Source: JBGTLU01 sp041743935
Lineage (GTDB): Bacteria; Bacteroidota; Bacteroidia; Sphingobacteriales; Sphingobacteriaceae
NCBI GenBank assembly: GCA_041743935.1
Contig: JBGTLU010000026.1
Coordinates: 1 to 64,000 of the forward strand
Reading direction: 5' to 3'
Length of the DNA stretch: 64,000 nt
In this document: positions 1 through 8,192 of the stretch, one piece after another
Layout: every line of letters begins with the position of its first letter
How positions within the stretch are numbered: position 1 is the first letter of the stretch
Notes under the pieces: generated by a model
Seen by the model: only the letters and a program-made list of their open reading frames with translations
Databases searched by the model: none
Told to the model about the DNA's origin: nothing
Translations under genes and position numbers: made by a program

Positions 1-173
1 TCGGAATTTCGGGAAGGAAGATTAGTTAGAAAATCCCAACTAAGTCGGCTAAATCCTTTAGAAATAATATCAAACAATAAAACAGCCAACACGATAAGCC
101 CTATGGAAGTGCAAGCAATGGCAAAGTATTTAAATGCCGAATCAATCAGTTGATTTTTACGTGAACTATTCAT
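1..173 (-). CDS. pstA: Phosphate ABC transporter permease PstA (partial, N-terminal part)
   Basis: The reverse strand opens at an ATG at 173 and stays open to the window edge, giving the first 57 residues of an integral membrane protein. The N-terminus is a short polar stretch followed by one hydrophobic helix (about residues 17-35). It then reads SRLSWDFLTNLPSRN, which is the typical first periplasmic segment of PstA. PstA pairs with PstC to form the channel of the high-affinity phosphate importer. The start overlaps the pstC stop by 8 bases, so translation is probably coupled. The rest of the gene, and probably pstB and phoU, lie to the left of the window. Confidence 0.9.
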   Translation of the reverse strand, partial: MNSSRKNQLIDSAFKYFAIACTSIGLIVLAVLLFDIISKGFSRLSWDFLTNLPSRNS

Positions 174-1086
174 AACGCTCCTGATATTTCTTTTTCACCC
201 AAAAACTAATACTATTTAATATAAATGTGAAGATAAATAGGGTAATACCGGCAGCAAATATGGTGCGGTATTCTAACGAGCCTTGTGGCACATCGCCCAT
301 GCTTACTTGTACAATGTAAGTGGTGATGGTTTCAACAGATTCTAAGGGGTTGAAGGTAAATCTGGGTTGTTGGCCTGCTGCAATGGCTACAATCATGGTT
401 TCGCCAATGGCCCTTGAAATAGCTAAAATTACCGAAACAATAATACCAGAAGAAGCTGCAGGTATCATCACTTTAAAAGCGGTTTGAAACCTAGTTGCCC
501 CCATGCCATAAGAAGCTTCGCGTAGTGAATTTGGTACTGCTCTTAAAGCATCTTCACTTAAAGATGAAACATAAGGAATAATCATTACTCCCATTACCAA
601 ACCAGCAGATAGAGCATTAAAGCCAGATAAAGTTGGGAAGATGGATTGTAAAATTGGAGTAACAAATACTAATGCAAAAAAACCATATACTACAGTCGGG
701 ATTGCTGCTAATATTTCTAACGTTGGTTTAATTACTTGTGTAAGTTTTTTAGGTGCGTATTCATTTAGGTAGATAGCAATAGTTAAACCTATTGGCACCG
801 CTACAGAAATGGCTATAATGGTAGTGAGTAATGTACCAGTAACTAAAGGTAAAATCCCGAATTTTTTCTGCTCAAACAGAGGCGTCCATTCTGTGCCAGT
901 AAAAAATTCGATGATGGAAACTTCTTTAAAAAAGGCATACGTGTCTACGGTTAATATCACAATAATACCTGCCGTAGTTATTATGGTTACCAAACTACAT
1001 AGCAACAGCACAAACTCAATAATGCCTTCTTTTATTTTAGCTTTATTCTCTGTGATGTTAGAAAATAATCGAAAAAAATTACTCAT
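166..1086 (-). CDS. pstC: Phosphate ABC transporter permease PstC
   Basis: 306 residues with about six membrane helices. The inner-membrane ABC permease loop is visible near residue 225 (SRAIGETMIVAIAAG), the segment that contacts the ATPase PstB. PstC and PstA together form the phosphate channel fed by PstS. The length matches the family. The gene starts inside the end of pstS (8-base overlap) and overlaps pstA in the same way, so pstS-pstC-pstA form one tightly coupled operon read from the Pho-box promoter near 2.1 kb. Confidence 0.96.
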   Translation of the reverse strand: MSNFFRLFSNITENKAKIKEGIIEFVLLLCSLVTIITTAGIIVILTVDTYAFFKEVSIIEFFTGTEWTPLFEQKKFGILPLVTGTLLTTIIAISVAVPIGLTIAIYLNEYAPKKLTQVIKPTLEILAAIPTVVYGFFALVFVTPILQSIFPTLSGFNALSAGLVMGVMIIPYVSSLSEDALRAVPNSLREASYGMGATRFQTAFKVMIPAASSGIIVSVILAISRAIGETMIVAIAAGQQPRFTFNPLESVETITTYIVQVSMGDVPQGSLEYRTIFAAGITLFIFTFILNSISFWVKKKYQERYE

Positions 1087-2071
1087 TCTCAGATCTTAAT
1101 ATCTTAATTAAATCTACTCCTACATGCGATTTGTCATCAAACATACTACCCGGAATTTTTTTAAGAAAACGTTCGTATGCAATTTGATATGCTTCTTTTG
1201 AGAGCGGTATATAGCCAACTTCTTCTACCAACACAGGAGCATTCTCCATGTAAAATTTTATAAATTTTTGTACGTAAGGGTCGTTGGCAGCTTTAAGGCT
1301 TACATAAATAAACTCAGGTCTGGCTAAAGGGCCGTATGATCCGTCGTTTACAGAAGCTGCACTCGGTAAAACTGGTGCAGTTCCGTTTTCTGGGTTTTCA
1401 TCGTCTATCGGTACTAATTTTAGTTTTCCGGCATTTTCAGAATAATAGGCTAATCCAAAATAACCCAATCCGCCCTTATCAGTTGAGACACCTTGCACCA
1501 ATACGTTATCGTCTTCGCTTGCAGTGTAATCCCCTCTAGATGATTTTGCTTTGCCAACTACTGCTTCAGTAAAATAGTCATAAGTACCTGAAGAGGTGCC
1601 TGCACCATAAAGATTTAGTGGAACATCCGGAAAAGACTCTCTAACCTGTTTCCATGATTTAATTACACCCTGTGCTTCAGGTTCCCAAATCTTCTTTAAT
1701 TCAGAAATAGTTAAATAATCTACAAAGTCATTTTCAGTGCTTACAACTACTGCTAAACCATCATAAGCAACTGGTATTTCTATGAATTCGATTCCGTTTT
1801 CTTGGGCAGCTTTAATTTCAATTGCTGTAATTGGTCTGGATGCGTTTGATATATCCGTTTCGCCTCTCGTAAATTTCCTGAAACCACCGCCCGTTCCTGA
1901 AACACCAACCGTAACCCGAATGTCAGGCTCTACCTCTCTGAACTCTTCGGCTACTGCTTCAGTAATCGGATATACGGAACTAGAACCATCAATAGTGATT
2001 TTAGCATCGTATTTTTTAAAGCAAGAAGAAGTTAAAACTAGTAGGAAAGCAAACAGAAATAGCTTTTTCAC
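1079..2071 (-). CDS. pstS: Phosphate-binding lipoprotein PstS
   Basis: 330-residue substrate-binding protein of the phosphate importer. The N-terminus is a lipoprotein signal with lipobox LTSSC, so Cys17 should be acylated and the protein anchored in the envelope. The phosphate-binding signature DGSSSVYPIT begins at residue 28, and GAGTSSGTYDYF follows near residue 155, both typical of PstS. The chosen start is a GTG; an ATG two bases further upstream is in another frame and runs straight into TGA. First gene of the pst operon, with a Pho-box-like repeat 34-51 bases upstream of the start. Confidence 0.96.
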   Translation of the reverse strand: MKKLFLFAFLLVLTSSCFKKYDAKITIDGSSSVYPITEAVAEEFREVEPDIRVTVGVSGTGGGFRKFTRGETDISNASRPITAIEIKAAQENGIEFIEIPVAYDGLAVVVSTENDFVDYLTISELKKIWEPEAQGVIKSWKQVRESFPDVPLNLYGAGTSSGTYDYFTEAVVGKAKSSRGDYTASEDDNVLVQGVSTDKGGLGYFGLAYYSENAGKLKLVPIDDENPENGTAPVLPSAASVNDGSYGPLARPEFIYVSLKAANDPYVQKFIKFYMENAPVLVEEVGYIPLSKEAYQIAYERFLKKIPGSMFDDKSHVGVDLIKILRSENE

Positions 2072-2087
2072 ATTTTTAGGTTTGCAT

Positions 2088-2122
2088 CAAAAATACTGTA
2101 CCCAATGTTAATTTAATGTTAA
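2088..2122 (-). promoter_or_regulatory. pst promoter with Pho-box-like direct repeat
   Basis: On the reverse strand two identical heptamers TTAACAT (2122-2116 and 2111-2105) are separated by TAAA, giving an exact 11-base period. This is the geometry of PhoB/PhoP boxes in other phyla, where 6-7 base direct repeats recur every 11 bases. Nine bases downstream is TATTTTTG (2095-2088), a perfect match to the Bacteroidota -7 element TAnnTTTG. No good -33 element is present, which fits an activator-dependent promoter. The pstS start is 17 bases beyond the -7 box. Binding by a PhoB-type regulator is inferred. Confidence 0.7.
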
Positions 2123-2142
2123 GTATTTAGGTTGATTACAGA

Positions 2143-2174
2143 TTTGTAAATTAGCACCATTTAACGTTTCTTTG
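2143..2174 (+). promoter_or_regulatory. Putative promoter of the metH riboswitch transcript
   Basis: TTTG at 2143-2146 is followed after 20 bases by TTTCTTTG at 2167-2174, a 7/8 match to the -7 element TAnnTTTG. Spacing is close to the usual 19 bases. Transcription would begin about 4-7 bases later, just where the riboswitch P1 stem starts (2180), which supports the assignment. Confidence 0.55.
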
Positions 2175-2177
2175 CAT

Positions 2178-2280
2178 TGCTTATCAAGAAAGACGGAGGG
2201 ATTAGACCCTACGAAGTCTTAGCAACCTGTGCTTACAAGGTGCTAAATTCTATCTCGCTAGAAGCGAGAAAAGATAAGAT
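2178..2280 (+). promoter_or_regulatory. SAM-I (S-box) riboswitch upstream of metH
   Basis: The aptamer is recognisable by eye. P1 pairs CTTATC (2180-2185) with GATAAG (2273-2278). The core contains GGAGGGATTAGACCC, then GAAGTCTTAGCAACC, then AAGGTGCTAAATTC, in the order of the SAM-I consensus. The last hairpin is CTCGC-TAGAA-GCGAG. Its ligand is S-adenosylmethionine and the usual outcome is repression of methionine synthesis when SAM is abundant. The 3' strand of P1 abuts an ATG at 2279, and the preferred metH start is 58 bases downstream. I see no textbook terminator, so control may act on translation, possibly by the CTTAT at 2306-2310 competing for the 3' strand of P1 (inference). Confidence 0.93.
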
Positions 2281-2335
2281 GGAAGAAACGTTTCCGAACG
2301 ACTCTCTTATAAGCCAATTTTTTAACCAAGCAGTA

Positions 2336-5300
2336 ATGGAAGATATTAAGCACTTGCTTAGTAAACGTATTTTGGTTTTGGATGGCGCCATGGGTACCAT
2401 GATTCAGCAATACAAACTAAATGAGCAAGATTTTAGAGGAAACAGATTTAAAGAACACCGTGTTGATGTAAATGGGAATAATGATTTATTGTGTTTAACC
2501 AAACCAGAAATCATTGCTTCTATCCATGCATCTTATTTTGAAGCAGGCTCCGATATTGTTGAAACCAACACCTTTAGTTCTAATGCCATATCCATGGCAG
2601 ATTATCACATGGAAGATTTGGTGTATGAGTTAAATTATGAAGCTGCTAGAATTGCAAAAGAAGTAGCTAAAAAATTCATTGACCAAAACCCAAAAAAACC
2701 AAGATTTGTAGCAGGGGCTATTGGCCCTACTAACCGAACTCTTTCTCTATCGCCAGATGTGAATGACCCCGGATTTAGAGCCATCACGTTCGACCAATTA
2801 GAAGCTGCATACTACGAACAAGTAAGAGGTTTGGTAGATGGTGGTTCTGATTTACTATTGATTGAAACCGTATTTGACACCTTAAATGCCAAAGCGGCTT
2901 TGGTAGCTGCACAACGATATCTATCCGAAAAACACCTTGCAATCCCATTGATGATTTCTGGTACCATCACCGATGCAAGTGGCAGAACTTTATCAGGTCA
3001 AACAACCGAAGCATTTTTAAATTCGTTGAGCCACGCCAACTTACTTAGTATTGGACTTAATTGTGCATTAGGCGCTAAAGAAATGAGACCTTACATACAA
3101 GAATTGGCAGAAAAAGCCGACACTTTTGTAAGTGCTTACCCCAATGCTGGTTTGCCAAATGAGTTTGGCGAGTACGATGAAAGTCCCGAAATGATGGGAA
3201 TGCACCTACACGATTTTGTATCCAACGGATTTCTAAACATAGTTGGAGGATGTTGCGGCACTACCCCCAAACATATAAAACACATCGCGCAAATAGCCCA
3301 AAATTCTTCCCCCAGACAAAAACCAATAATAGAGCCTTTTCTAAGATTAAGTGGGTTAGAATCGGTTACTGTTTTGCCCGAAAGCAATTTTGTGAACATT
3401 GGCGAACGAACCAACATCACCGGCTCTCCAAAATTTGCAAAACTCATCCTTTCCGGAGATTATGAAGGAGCACTTGCTATTGCTCGTCAACAGGTAGAAG
3501 GCGGAGCGCAAATATTGGATGTAAACATGGATGAAGGCATGCTGGATTCGGAAGCTGCTATGGTAAAATTCCTTAACCTATTACAAGCCGAACCAGAGAT
3601 TGCCAGATTACCCATAATGGTAGATTCTTCTAAGTGGACAGTGATTGAAGCAGGATTAAAATGTTTACAAGGTAAAGCCATTGTAAATTCTATATCACTC
3701 AAAGAAGGAGAAGAAAAATTTATTGAGTATGCTTATAAAATAAAAAACTACGGCGCCGCTGTAGTAGTAATGGCATTTGATGAAAAGGGACAAGCAGATA
3801 CCCTAGATAGAAGAATAGAAATTTGTAAAAAATCTTATGATTTGCTGGTCAATAATGTAAGATTCCCTCCACAAGATATAATTTTCGATCCCAATATATT
3901 AACCGTTGCCACCGGATTGGATGAGCATAATAATTATGCGGTTGATTTTATTGAGGCAACACGATGGATAAAACAGAACTTACCATATGCTAAAGTTAGT
4001 GGAGGGATAAGTAATATTTCTTTTTCATTTAGAGGAAATAATACCGTAAGAGAAGCCATGCACTCGGCATTTTTATACCATGCCATAAAAGCTGGTTTGG
4101 ACATGGGAATTGTGAATGCAGGCATGTTGGAAGTGTATGAAAATATTCCCAAAGATTTACTGGAGAAAGTAGAGGATGTGCTTCTTAATAGAAGGCCAGA
4201 TGCAACGGAACAACTTGTAAATTTTGCCGAAACAGTAAAGAATAACAAAGAAAAAGTTCAGGAGGTATTGGAATGGCGCAATCAATCGGTTGAAGATCGA
4301 TTGAGTTATTCTTTAGTAAAAGGAATCGTTGATTTTCTAGAAATGGATGTTGAAGAAGCTCGCTTAGCATACGACAAGCCACTTCACGTGATTGAAGGAC
4401 CGCTTATGGCAGGAATGAATGTGGTTGGAGATTTATTTGGTGCTGGCAAAATGTTTTTACCGCAAGTGGTTAAAAGTGCCAGAGTAATGAAAAAAGCAGT
4501 TGCCATTCTAGAGCCTTATTTATTGGCTGAGAAGGAGCGGGTAGCCAAGTTAGAAGTAAATAATAAATCTGAAAATACAGTCAAAACCAACAATGGTCCA
4601 GCCAAAATTTTATTAGCAACTGTTAAAGGCGATGTACACGACATAGGAAAAAATATTGTGGGGGTGGTGTTAGCTTGTAATAATTTCGAAATTATTGATT
4701 TGGGAGTGATGGTTCCTGCCACAAAAATTTTGGAAGAAGCACAAAAGCATCAAGTGGATATTATCGGATTAAGCGGATTAATTACTCCATCCTTAGATGA
4801 AATGGTTCATTTAGCAAAGGAAATGGAACGAAACAACCTTAAAATTCCATTGCTAATTGGCGGGGCTACCACATCCAGAATACATACCGCGGTAAAAATT
4901 GCCCCAAATTATTCCGGAACGGTAGTACATGTAAACGATGCATCTAAAAGTGTTACCGTAGCTAGTCAGCTTTTAGGCGTGGATAGCCAGACTTCTTTTT
5001 CTAAATCAATAAAAGAAGAATATCAATTACTTAGCGAAAATCATGCAGCCAGAAATCAACAAAAAACATTTGCATCCTTAGCAGATGCCAGACTGAAAAA
5101 AACGCCAATAGATTGGACCGATTACATCCCACCAAAACCAACTTTTTTAGGGACAAAAGTGATGGATGATGTAGATTTAAATGAAATCAGAAATTTTATA
5201 GATTGGACTCCATTTTTCCATACCTGGGAACTGAAAGGCAGCTACCCAAGAATTTTTAAGCACCCAGATTACGGGCAAGAAGCAAAAAAATTGTTTGATG

Positions 5301-6043
5301 AAGCACAAGTATTACTTAATAAAATCATCGACCAAAAATTAATAAAAGCCAAAGGGGTTGTTGGCTTTTATCCCGCAAATAGCAACAACGATGATATCAT
5401 ATTATATACTGATGATAGTAGAACGGAAATTTTAGAAACCATTTATACTCTAAGGCAACAAGCACAAAAAGCCGAAGGGCTACATTACCAAGCATTAGCA
5501 GATTTTATTGCTCCAATGGAAACCGGCCTGAAAGATTATTGGGGGGCTTTTGCAGTTACCACCGGAATAGGTTTAGATGAGTTAGTAGCTGAGTTTGAGA
5601 ATGAACACGATGAGTATAACAGCATTTTGGCAAAAGCGCTGGCCGACCGACTAGTTGAGGCATTTGCAGAATGGTTGCACCTACAGGTAAGAACTAATTT
5701 TTGGGGCTATGAGCCAAATGAAAAATTTACTTCATCTGACCTAATTGAAGAAAAATACCGTGGTATTCGTCCAGCGCCAGGATACCCTGCTTGCCCAGAT
5801 CATGTCGAAAAAATTACACTATTTAAATTATTAGAGGTAACAAAACATACCGGTATTAATTTAACAGAAAGCTTGGCAATGACCCCGGCATCTTCGGTTT
5901 CCGGATTTTATTTTTCCCACCCAAAGTCTACGTATTTCGGTATCAACAAAATACAAAAAGACCAAGTAGAAGACTATGCCAAACGAAAAAATACCTCGAT
6001 TGAAGAGATAGAAAAATGGCTAAGCCCAATTTTGAGTTATTAG
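2336..6043 (+). CDS. metH: Cobalamin-dependent methionine synthase MetH
   Basis: Transfers a methyl group from 5-methyltetrahydrofolate to homocysteine through cobalamin. From the ATG at 2336 the protein has 1235 residues, the usual length. Domains in order: homocysteine-binding barrel starting at DGAMGT (16-21) with zinc ligands Cys243, Cys306 and Cys307; pterin-binding barrel starting at NIGERTN; helical cap; B12 domain with DVHDIG (766-771, His768 being the cobalt ligand); SAM-binding reactivation domain with RPAPGYPACPDH near residue 1145. An in-frame ATG at 2279 is also possible, but the peptide beginning MEDIKHLLSKRILVLDG fits the family best. Reading further upstream runs through the riboswitch and is not coding. 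Followed after 49 bases by metF. Confidence 0.97.
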   Translation: MEDIKHLLSKRILVLDGAMGTMIQQYKLNEQDFRGNRFKEHRVDVNGNNDLLCLTKPEIIASIHASYFEAGSDIVETNTFSSNAISMADYHMEDLVYELNYEAARIAKEVAKKFIDQNPKKPRFVAGAIGPTNRTLSLSPDVNDPGFRAITFDQLEAAYYEQVRGLVDGGSDLLLIETVFDTLNAKAALVAAQRYLSEKHLAIPLMISGTITDASGRTLSGQTTEAFLNSLSHANLLSIGLNCALGAKEMRPYIQELAEKADTFVSAYPNAGLPNEFGEYDESPEMMGMHLHDFVSNGFLNIVGGCCGTTPKHIKHIAQIAQNSSPRQKPIIEPFLRLSGLESVTVLPESNFVNIGERTNITGSPKFAKLILSGDYEGALAIARQQVEGGAQILDVNMDEGMLDSEAAMVKFLNLLQAEPEIARLPIMVDSSKWTVIEAGLKCLQGKAIVNSISLKEGEEKFIEYAYKIKNYGAAVVVMAFDEKGQADTLDRRIEICKKSYDLLVNNVRFPPQDIIFDPNILTVATGLDEHNNYAVDFIEATRWIKQNLPYAKVSGGISNISFSFRGNNTVREAMHSAFLYHAIKAGLDMGIVNAGMLEVYENIPKDLLEKVEDVLLNRRPDATEQLVNFAETVKNNKEKVQEVLEWRNQSVEDRLSYSLVKGIVDFLEMDVEEARLAYDKPLHVIEGPLMAGMNVVGDLFGAGKMFLPQVVKSARVMKKAVAILEPYLLAEKERVAKLEVNNKSENTVKTNNGPAKILLATVKGDVHDIGKNIVGVVLACNNFEIIDLGVMVPATKILEEAQKHQVDIIGLSGLITPSLDEMVHLAKEMERNNLKIPLLIGGATTSRIHTAVKIAPNYSGTVVHVNDASKSVTVASQLLGVDSQTSFSKSIKEEYQLLSENHAARNQQKTFASLADARLKKTPIDWTDYIPPKPTFLGTKVMDDVDLNEIRNFIDWTPFFHTWELKGSYPRIFKHPDYGQEAKKLFDEAQVLLNKIIDQKLIKAKGVVGFYPANSNNDDIILYTDDSRTEILETIYTLRQQAQKAEGLHYQALADFIAPMETGLKDYWGAFAVTTGIGLDELVAEFENEHDEYNSILAKALADRLVEAFAEWLHLQVRTNFWGYEPNEKFTSSDLIEEKYRGIRPAPGYPACPDHVEKITLFKLLEVTKHTGINLTESLAMTPASSVSGFYFSHPKSTYFGINKIQKDQVEDYAKRKNTSIEEIEKWLSPILSY

Positions 6044-6092
6044 ATACAAACCAACCACCAACCACTAACAAAAACCAACCCTAATCAATAAA

Positions 6093-7049
6093 ATGAAAAT
6101 TACTGAACATATCCTCAACAGAAACAATAAAACATTATTCTCTTTTGAGTTATTGCCTCCTTTAAAAGGGCAAAGCATGAAATCTATTTTTGATTCTATA
6201 GATCCATTGATGGAATTCAAGCCACCATTTATTGACGTAACGTATCATAGAGAAGATTTTATTTATAAGAAAATGCCTGATGGATATCTTAAAAAAGTAT
6301 CCATACGTAAACGCCCAGGAACGGTAAGCATTTGTGCAGCTATCCAGTTTAAATATAAAGTAGATGCGGTGCCCCATATTATTTGCGGGGGATTTACAAA
6401 AGAAGATACAGAAAATGCTTTGATAGAATTGAATTTTTTAGGGATTGATAATGTGCTTTTATTGCGTGGTGATGCTAGAAAAGAGGACGGGGGTTTTATA
6501 CAAGAAGAAGACGGACATAATTATGCATCTGAATTAATTGAGCAAGTGGTACGCATGAACAATGGAATTTATTTGCACGATGAAGTAAAAGATGTAGTGC
6601 CTAGCAACTTTTGTATTGGCGTTGCCGGATATCCAGAGAAACATTACGAGGCTCCAAACCTAAAATCTGATTTACGTTATTTGAAAATGAAAGTAGATAA
6701 AGGAGCAGAGTTCATCGTAACTCAAATGTTTTTTGATAACCAAAAGTATTTTGAATTTGTTGTTAAGTGTAGAGAAGCAGGGATTAATGTACCCATAATT
6801 CCCGGTATAAAACCACTATCCAGCAAGAAACAACTCACCACGTTGCCTAAAATTTTTCACATTGATATACCAGATGAATTAAGTGAAGCAGTATTGGAAT
6901 GCCCAGATGAAAAAAAAGCCAAACAAATAGGCATAGAGTGGTGCATACATCAAAGCAAAGAATTGGTAAAAGCCGGAGTGCCTGTTTTGCACTATTACAC
7001 CATGGGCAAATCAGAAATAATTAAAAACATTGCATGTGAAGTGTTTTAG
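6093..7049 (+). CDS. metF: Methylenetetrahydrofolate reductase MetF
   Basis: 318-residue FAD enzyme that reduces 5,10-methylene-THF to 5-methyl-THF, the methyl donor used by MetH just upstream. It begins with the family pattern FSFELLPPLKG and carries the folate/flavin-binding segments DVTYHRE, LLLRGD and QMFFDN at the expected spacing. The gene lies 49 bases after metH without a visible terminator, so it is probably under the same SAM riboswitch. The intergenic stretch is a low-complexity run of ACCAACC-type repeats. Confidence 0.96.
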   Translation: MKITEHILNRNNKTLFSFELLPPLKGQSMKSIFDSIDPLMEFKPPFIDVTYHREDFIYKKMPDGYLKKVSIRKRPGTVSICAAIQFKYKVDAVPHIICGGFTKEDTENALIELNFLGIDNVLLLRGDARKEDGGFIQEEDGHNYASELIEQVVRMNNGIYLHDEVKDVVPSNFCIGVAGYPEKHYEAPNLKSDLRYLKMKVDKGAEFIVTQMFFDNQKYFEFVVKCREAGINVPIIPGIKPLSSKKQLTTLPKIFHIDIPDELSEAVLECPDEKKAKQIGIEWCIHQSKELVKAGVPVLHYYTMGKSEIIKNIACEVF

Positions 7050-7051
7050 CG

Positions 7052-7059
7052 TATTTTTG
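7052..7059 (+). promoter_or_regulatory. -7 promoter element directly before rsgA
   Basis: TATTTTTG matches TAnnTTTG exactly and ends five bases before the TTG start of rsgA. If used, the mRNA would be leaderless or nearly so. No convincing -33 element. Confidence 0.4.
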
Positions 7060-7064
7060 CTGCC

Positions 7065-7985
7065 TTGAAAGGAATAGTAACAAAATCAACCGGTAGTTGG
7101 TATACTGTACGAGCCGAAGACGGGCAGTACTACGATTGCCGTATAAAAGGTAAATTTCGGATTAAAGGAATTGTTTCTACTAACCCGATTGCAGTAGGGG
7201 ATAATGTACTTTTCGAAAAAGAACAGGGGCAAGAAACAGCAATCATCACCGAACTTTTTGAGCGCGATAATTACATCATCCGGAAGGCTACAAATCTTTC
7301 TCATCAAAGCCATATTCTTGCAGCCAACTTAGATTTAGCCATGCTGGTTGTAACCTTGGCACAACCTCGTACCTCGTTGGGTTTTATTGATCGGTTTTTG
7401 GTAACTACAGAGGCTTATCAGGTGCCAGCTATTTTAGTGTTCAATAAGTTTGATATTTATTCGGTAGAAGAAATAGAAATAATGCGCGAGCTAGAAAGTT
7501 TGTATACAAAGTTAGGTTATTATTGCTTAGAAGTTTCGGCATTAAGGGGCCATAACATGTACCAATTAGCTTCTTTGCTTCAGAATAAAATCTCTGTTTT
7601 TTCAGGCCATTCAGGGGTTGGTAAATCTACTTTAATTAATTATTTGATTCCGAATATTGCTTTGAAAACTTCAGAGATATCTGATTTTTCTGCAAAGGGT
7701 GTACATACCACAACCTTTGCAGAAATGTTTGAACTGCCCGAAGGTGGATTCATTATAGATACTCCAGGAATAAAGGAATTAGGTTTGGTAGATATTGGGG
7801 AAAAGGAAATTTCACGCTATTTTCCCGAAATGTTGGCCAAACTACCCAAATGTAAGTTCAATAATTGCCAACACATAAACGAGCCGGGTTGTGCCGTAAT
7901 TACTGCCATTGAGCAAGGCGAAATTGCTTTAAGCCGATACGAAAGCTACTTGGGCATGGTGCTTGGTGAGGATAATAGGAAATAA
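7065..7985 (+). CDS. rsgA: Ribosome small-subunit biogenesis GTPase RsgA
   Basis: 306-residue circularly permuted GTPase that checks late maturation of the 30S subunit. An N-terminal OB fold is followed by the permuted G motifs: NKFD (G4) first, then GHSGVGKS (G1, residues 181-188, Lys187), then DTPG (G3). The C-terminal zinc knuckle is visible as CKFNNCQHINEPGC. The start is a TTG: the protein then begins KGIVTKSTGSWYTV as in relatives, and no ATG is available upstream in frame. A -7 promoter box ends five bases before this codon. Downstream of metF by 15 bases. Confidence 0.95.
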   Translation: MKGIVTKSTGSWYTVRAEDGQYYDCRIKGKFRIKGIVSTNPIAVGDNVLFEKEQGQETAIITELFERDNYIIRKATNLSHQSHILAANLDLAMLVVTLAQPRTSLGFIDRFLVTTEAYQVPAILVFNKFDIYSVEEIEIMRELESLYTKLGYYCLEVSALRGHNMYQLASLLQNKISVFSGHSGVGKSTLINYLIPNIALKTSEISDFSAKGVHTTTFAEMFELPEGGFIIDTPGIKELGLVDIGEKEISRYFPEMLAKLPKCKFNNCQHINEPGCAVITAIEQGEIALSRYESYLGMVLGEDNRK

Positions 7986-7994
7986 TGGGCAGAT

Positions 7995-8192
7995 TTATTT
8001 ATTAATAACTTCATCTTTAATTGCCCCAAATCTCTTACGCAATTTATTAAACCAATATTTCTTGGAGTGATCAAAGCTTTTTGCCCCCATGCTTTCATAA
8101 TGCAATTTAAATTCTTCGAACAAAGTTGGTTCAGCTAATTTAAAAGAGCTTAAATCAATCTTTTTCTTGACAAAAAACTCTTCGAAAGTCAT
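7995..8192 (-). CDS. Small conserved-looking protein of unknown function (65 aa)
   Basis: A 65-residue cytoplasmic protein, lysine- and phenylalanine-rich (FEEFFVKKKIDLSSFKL near the N-terminus, KKYWFNKLRKRFG near the C-terminus), without signal peptide or membrane helix. Its ATG overlaps the stop of the upstream dehydrogenase gene as ATGA, the signature of translational coupling, which supports it being real. I do not recognise a domain. It may be a partner of the dehydrogenase, but nothing in the sequence proves that. Confidence 0.7.
   Translation of the reverse strand: MTFEEFFVKKKIDLSSFKLAEPTLFEEFKLHYESMGAKSFDHSKKYWFNKLRKRFGAIKDEVINK

Noticed and set aside
2177..2335. N-terminal extension of MetH by 53 residues from a TTG codon
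   Set aside because: The DNA is a SAM-I aptamer; the peptide has no counterpart in MetH, and the ATG at 2336 gives the usual N-terminus and length.
6044..6092. ACCAACC-rich run between metH and metF as a possible minisatellite or CRISPR fragment
   Set aside because: Only about 48 bases, irregular units, no spacer pattern; ordinary low-complexity spacer.
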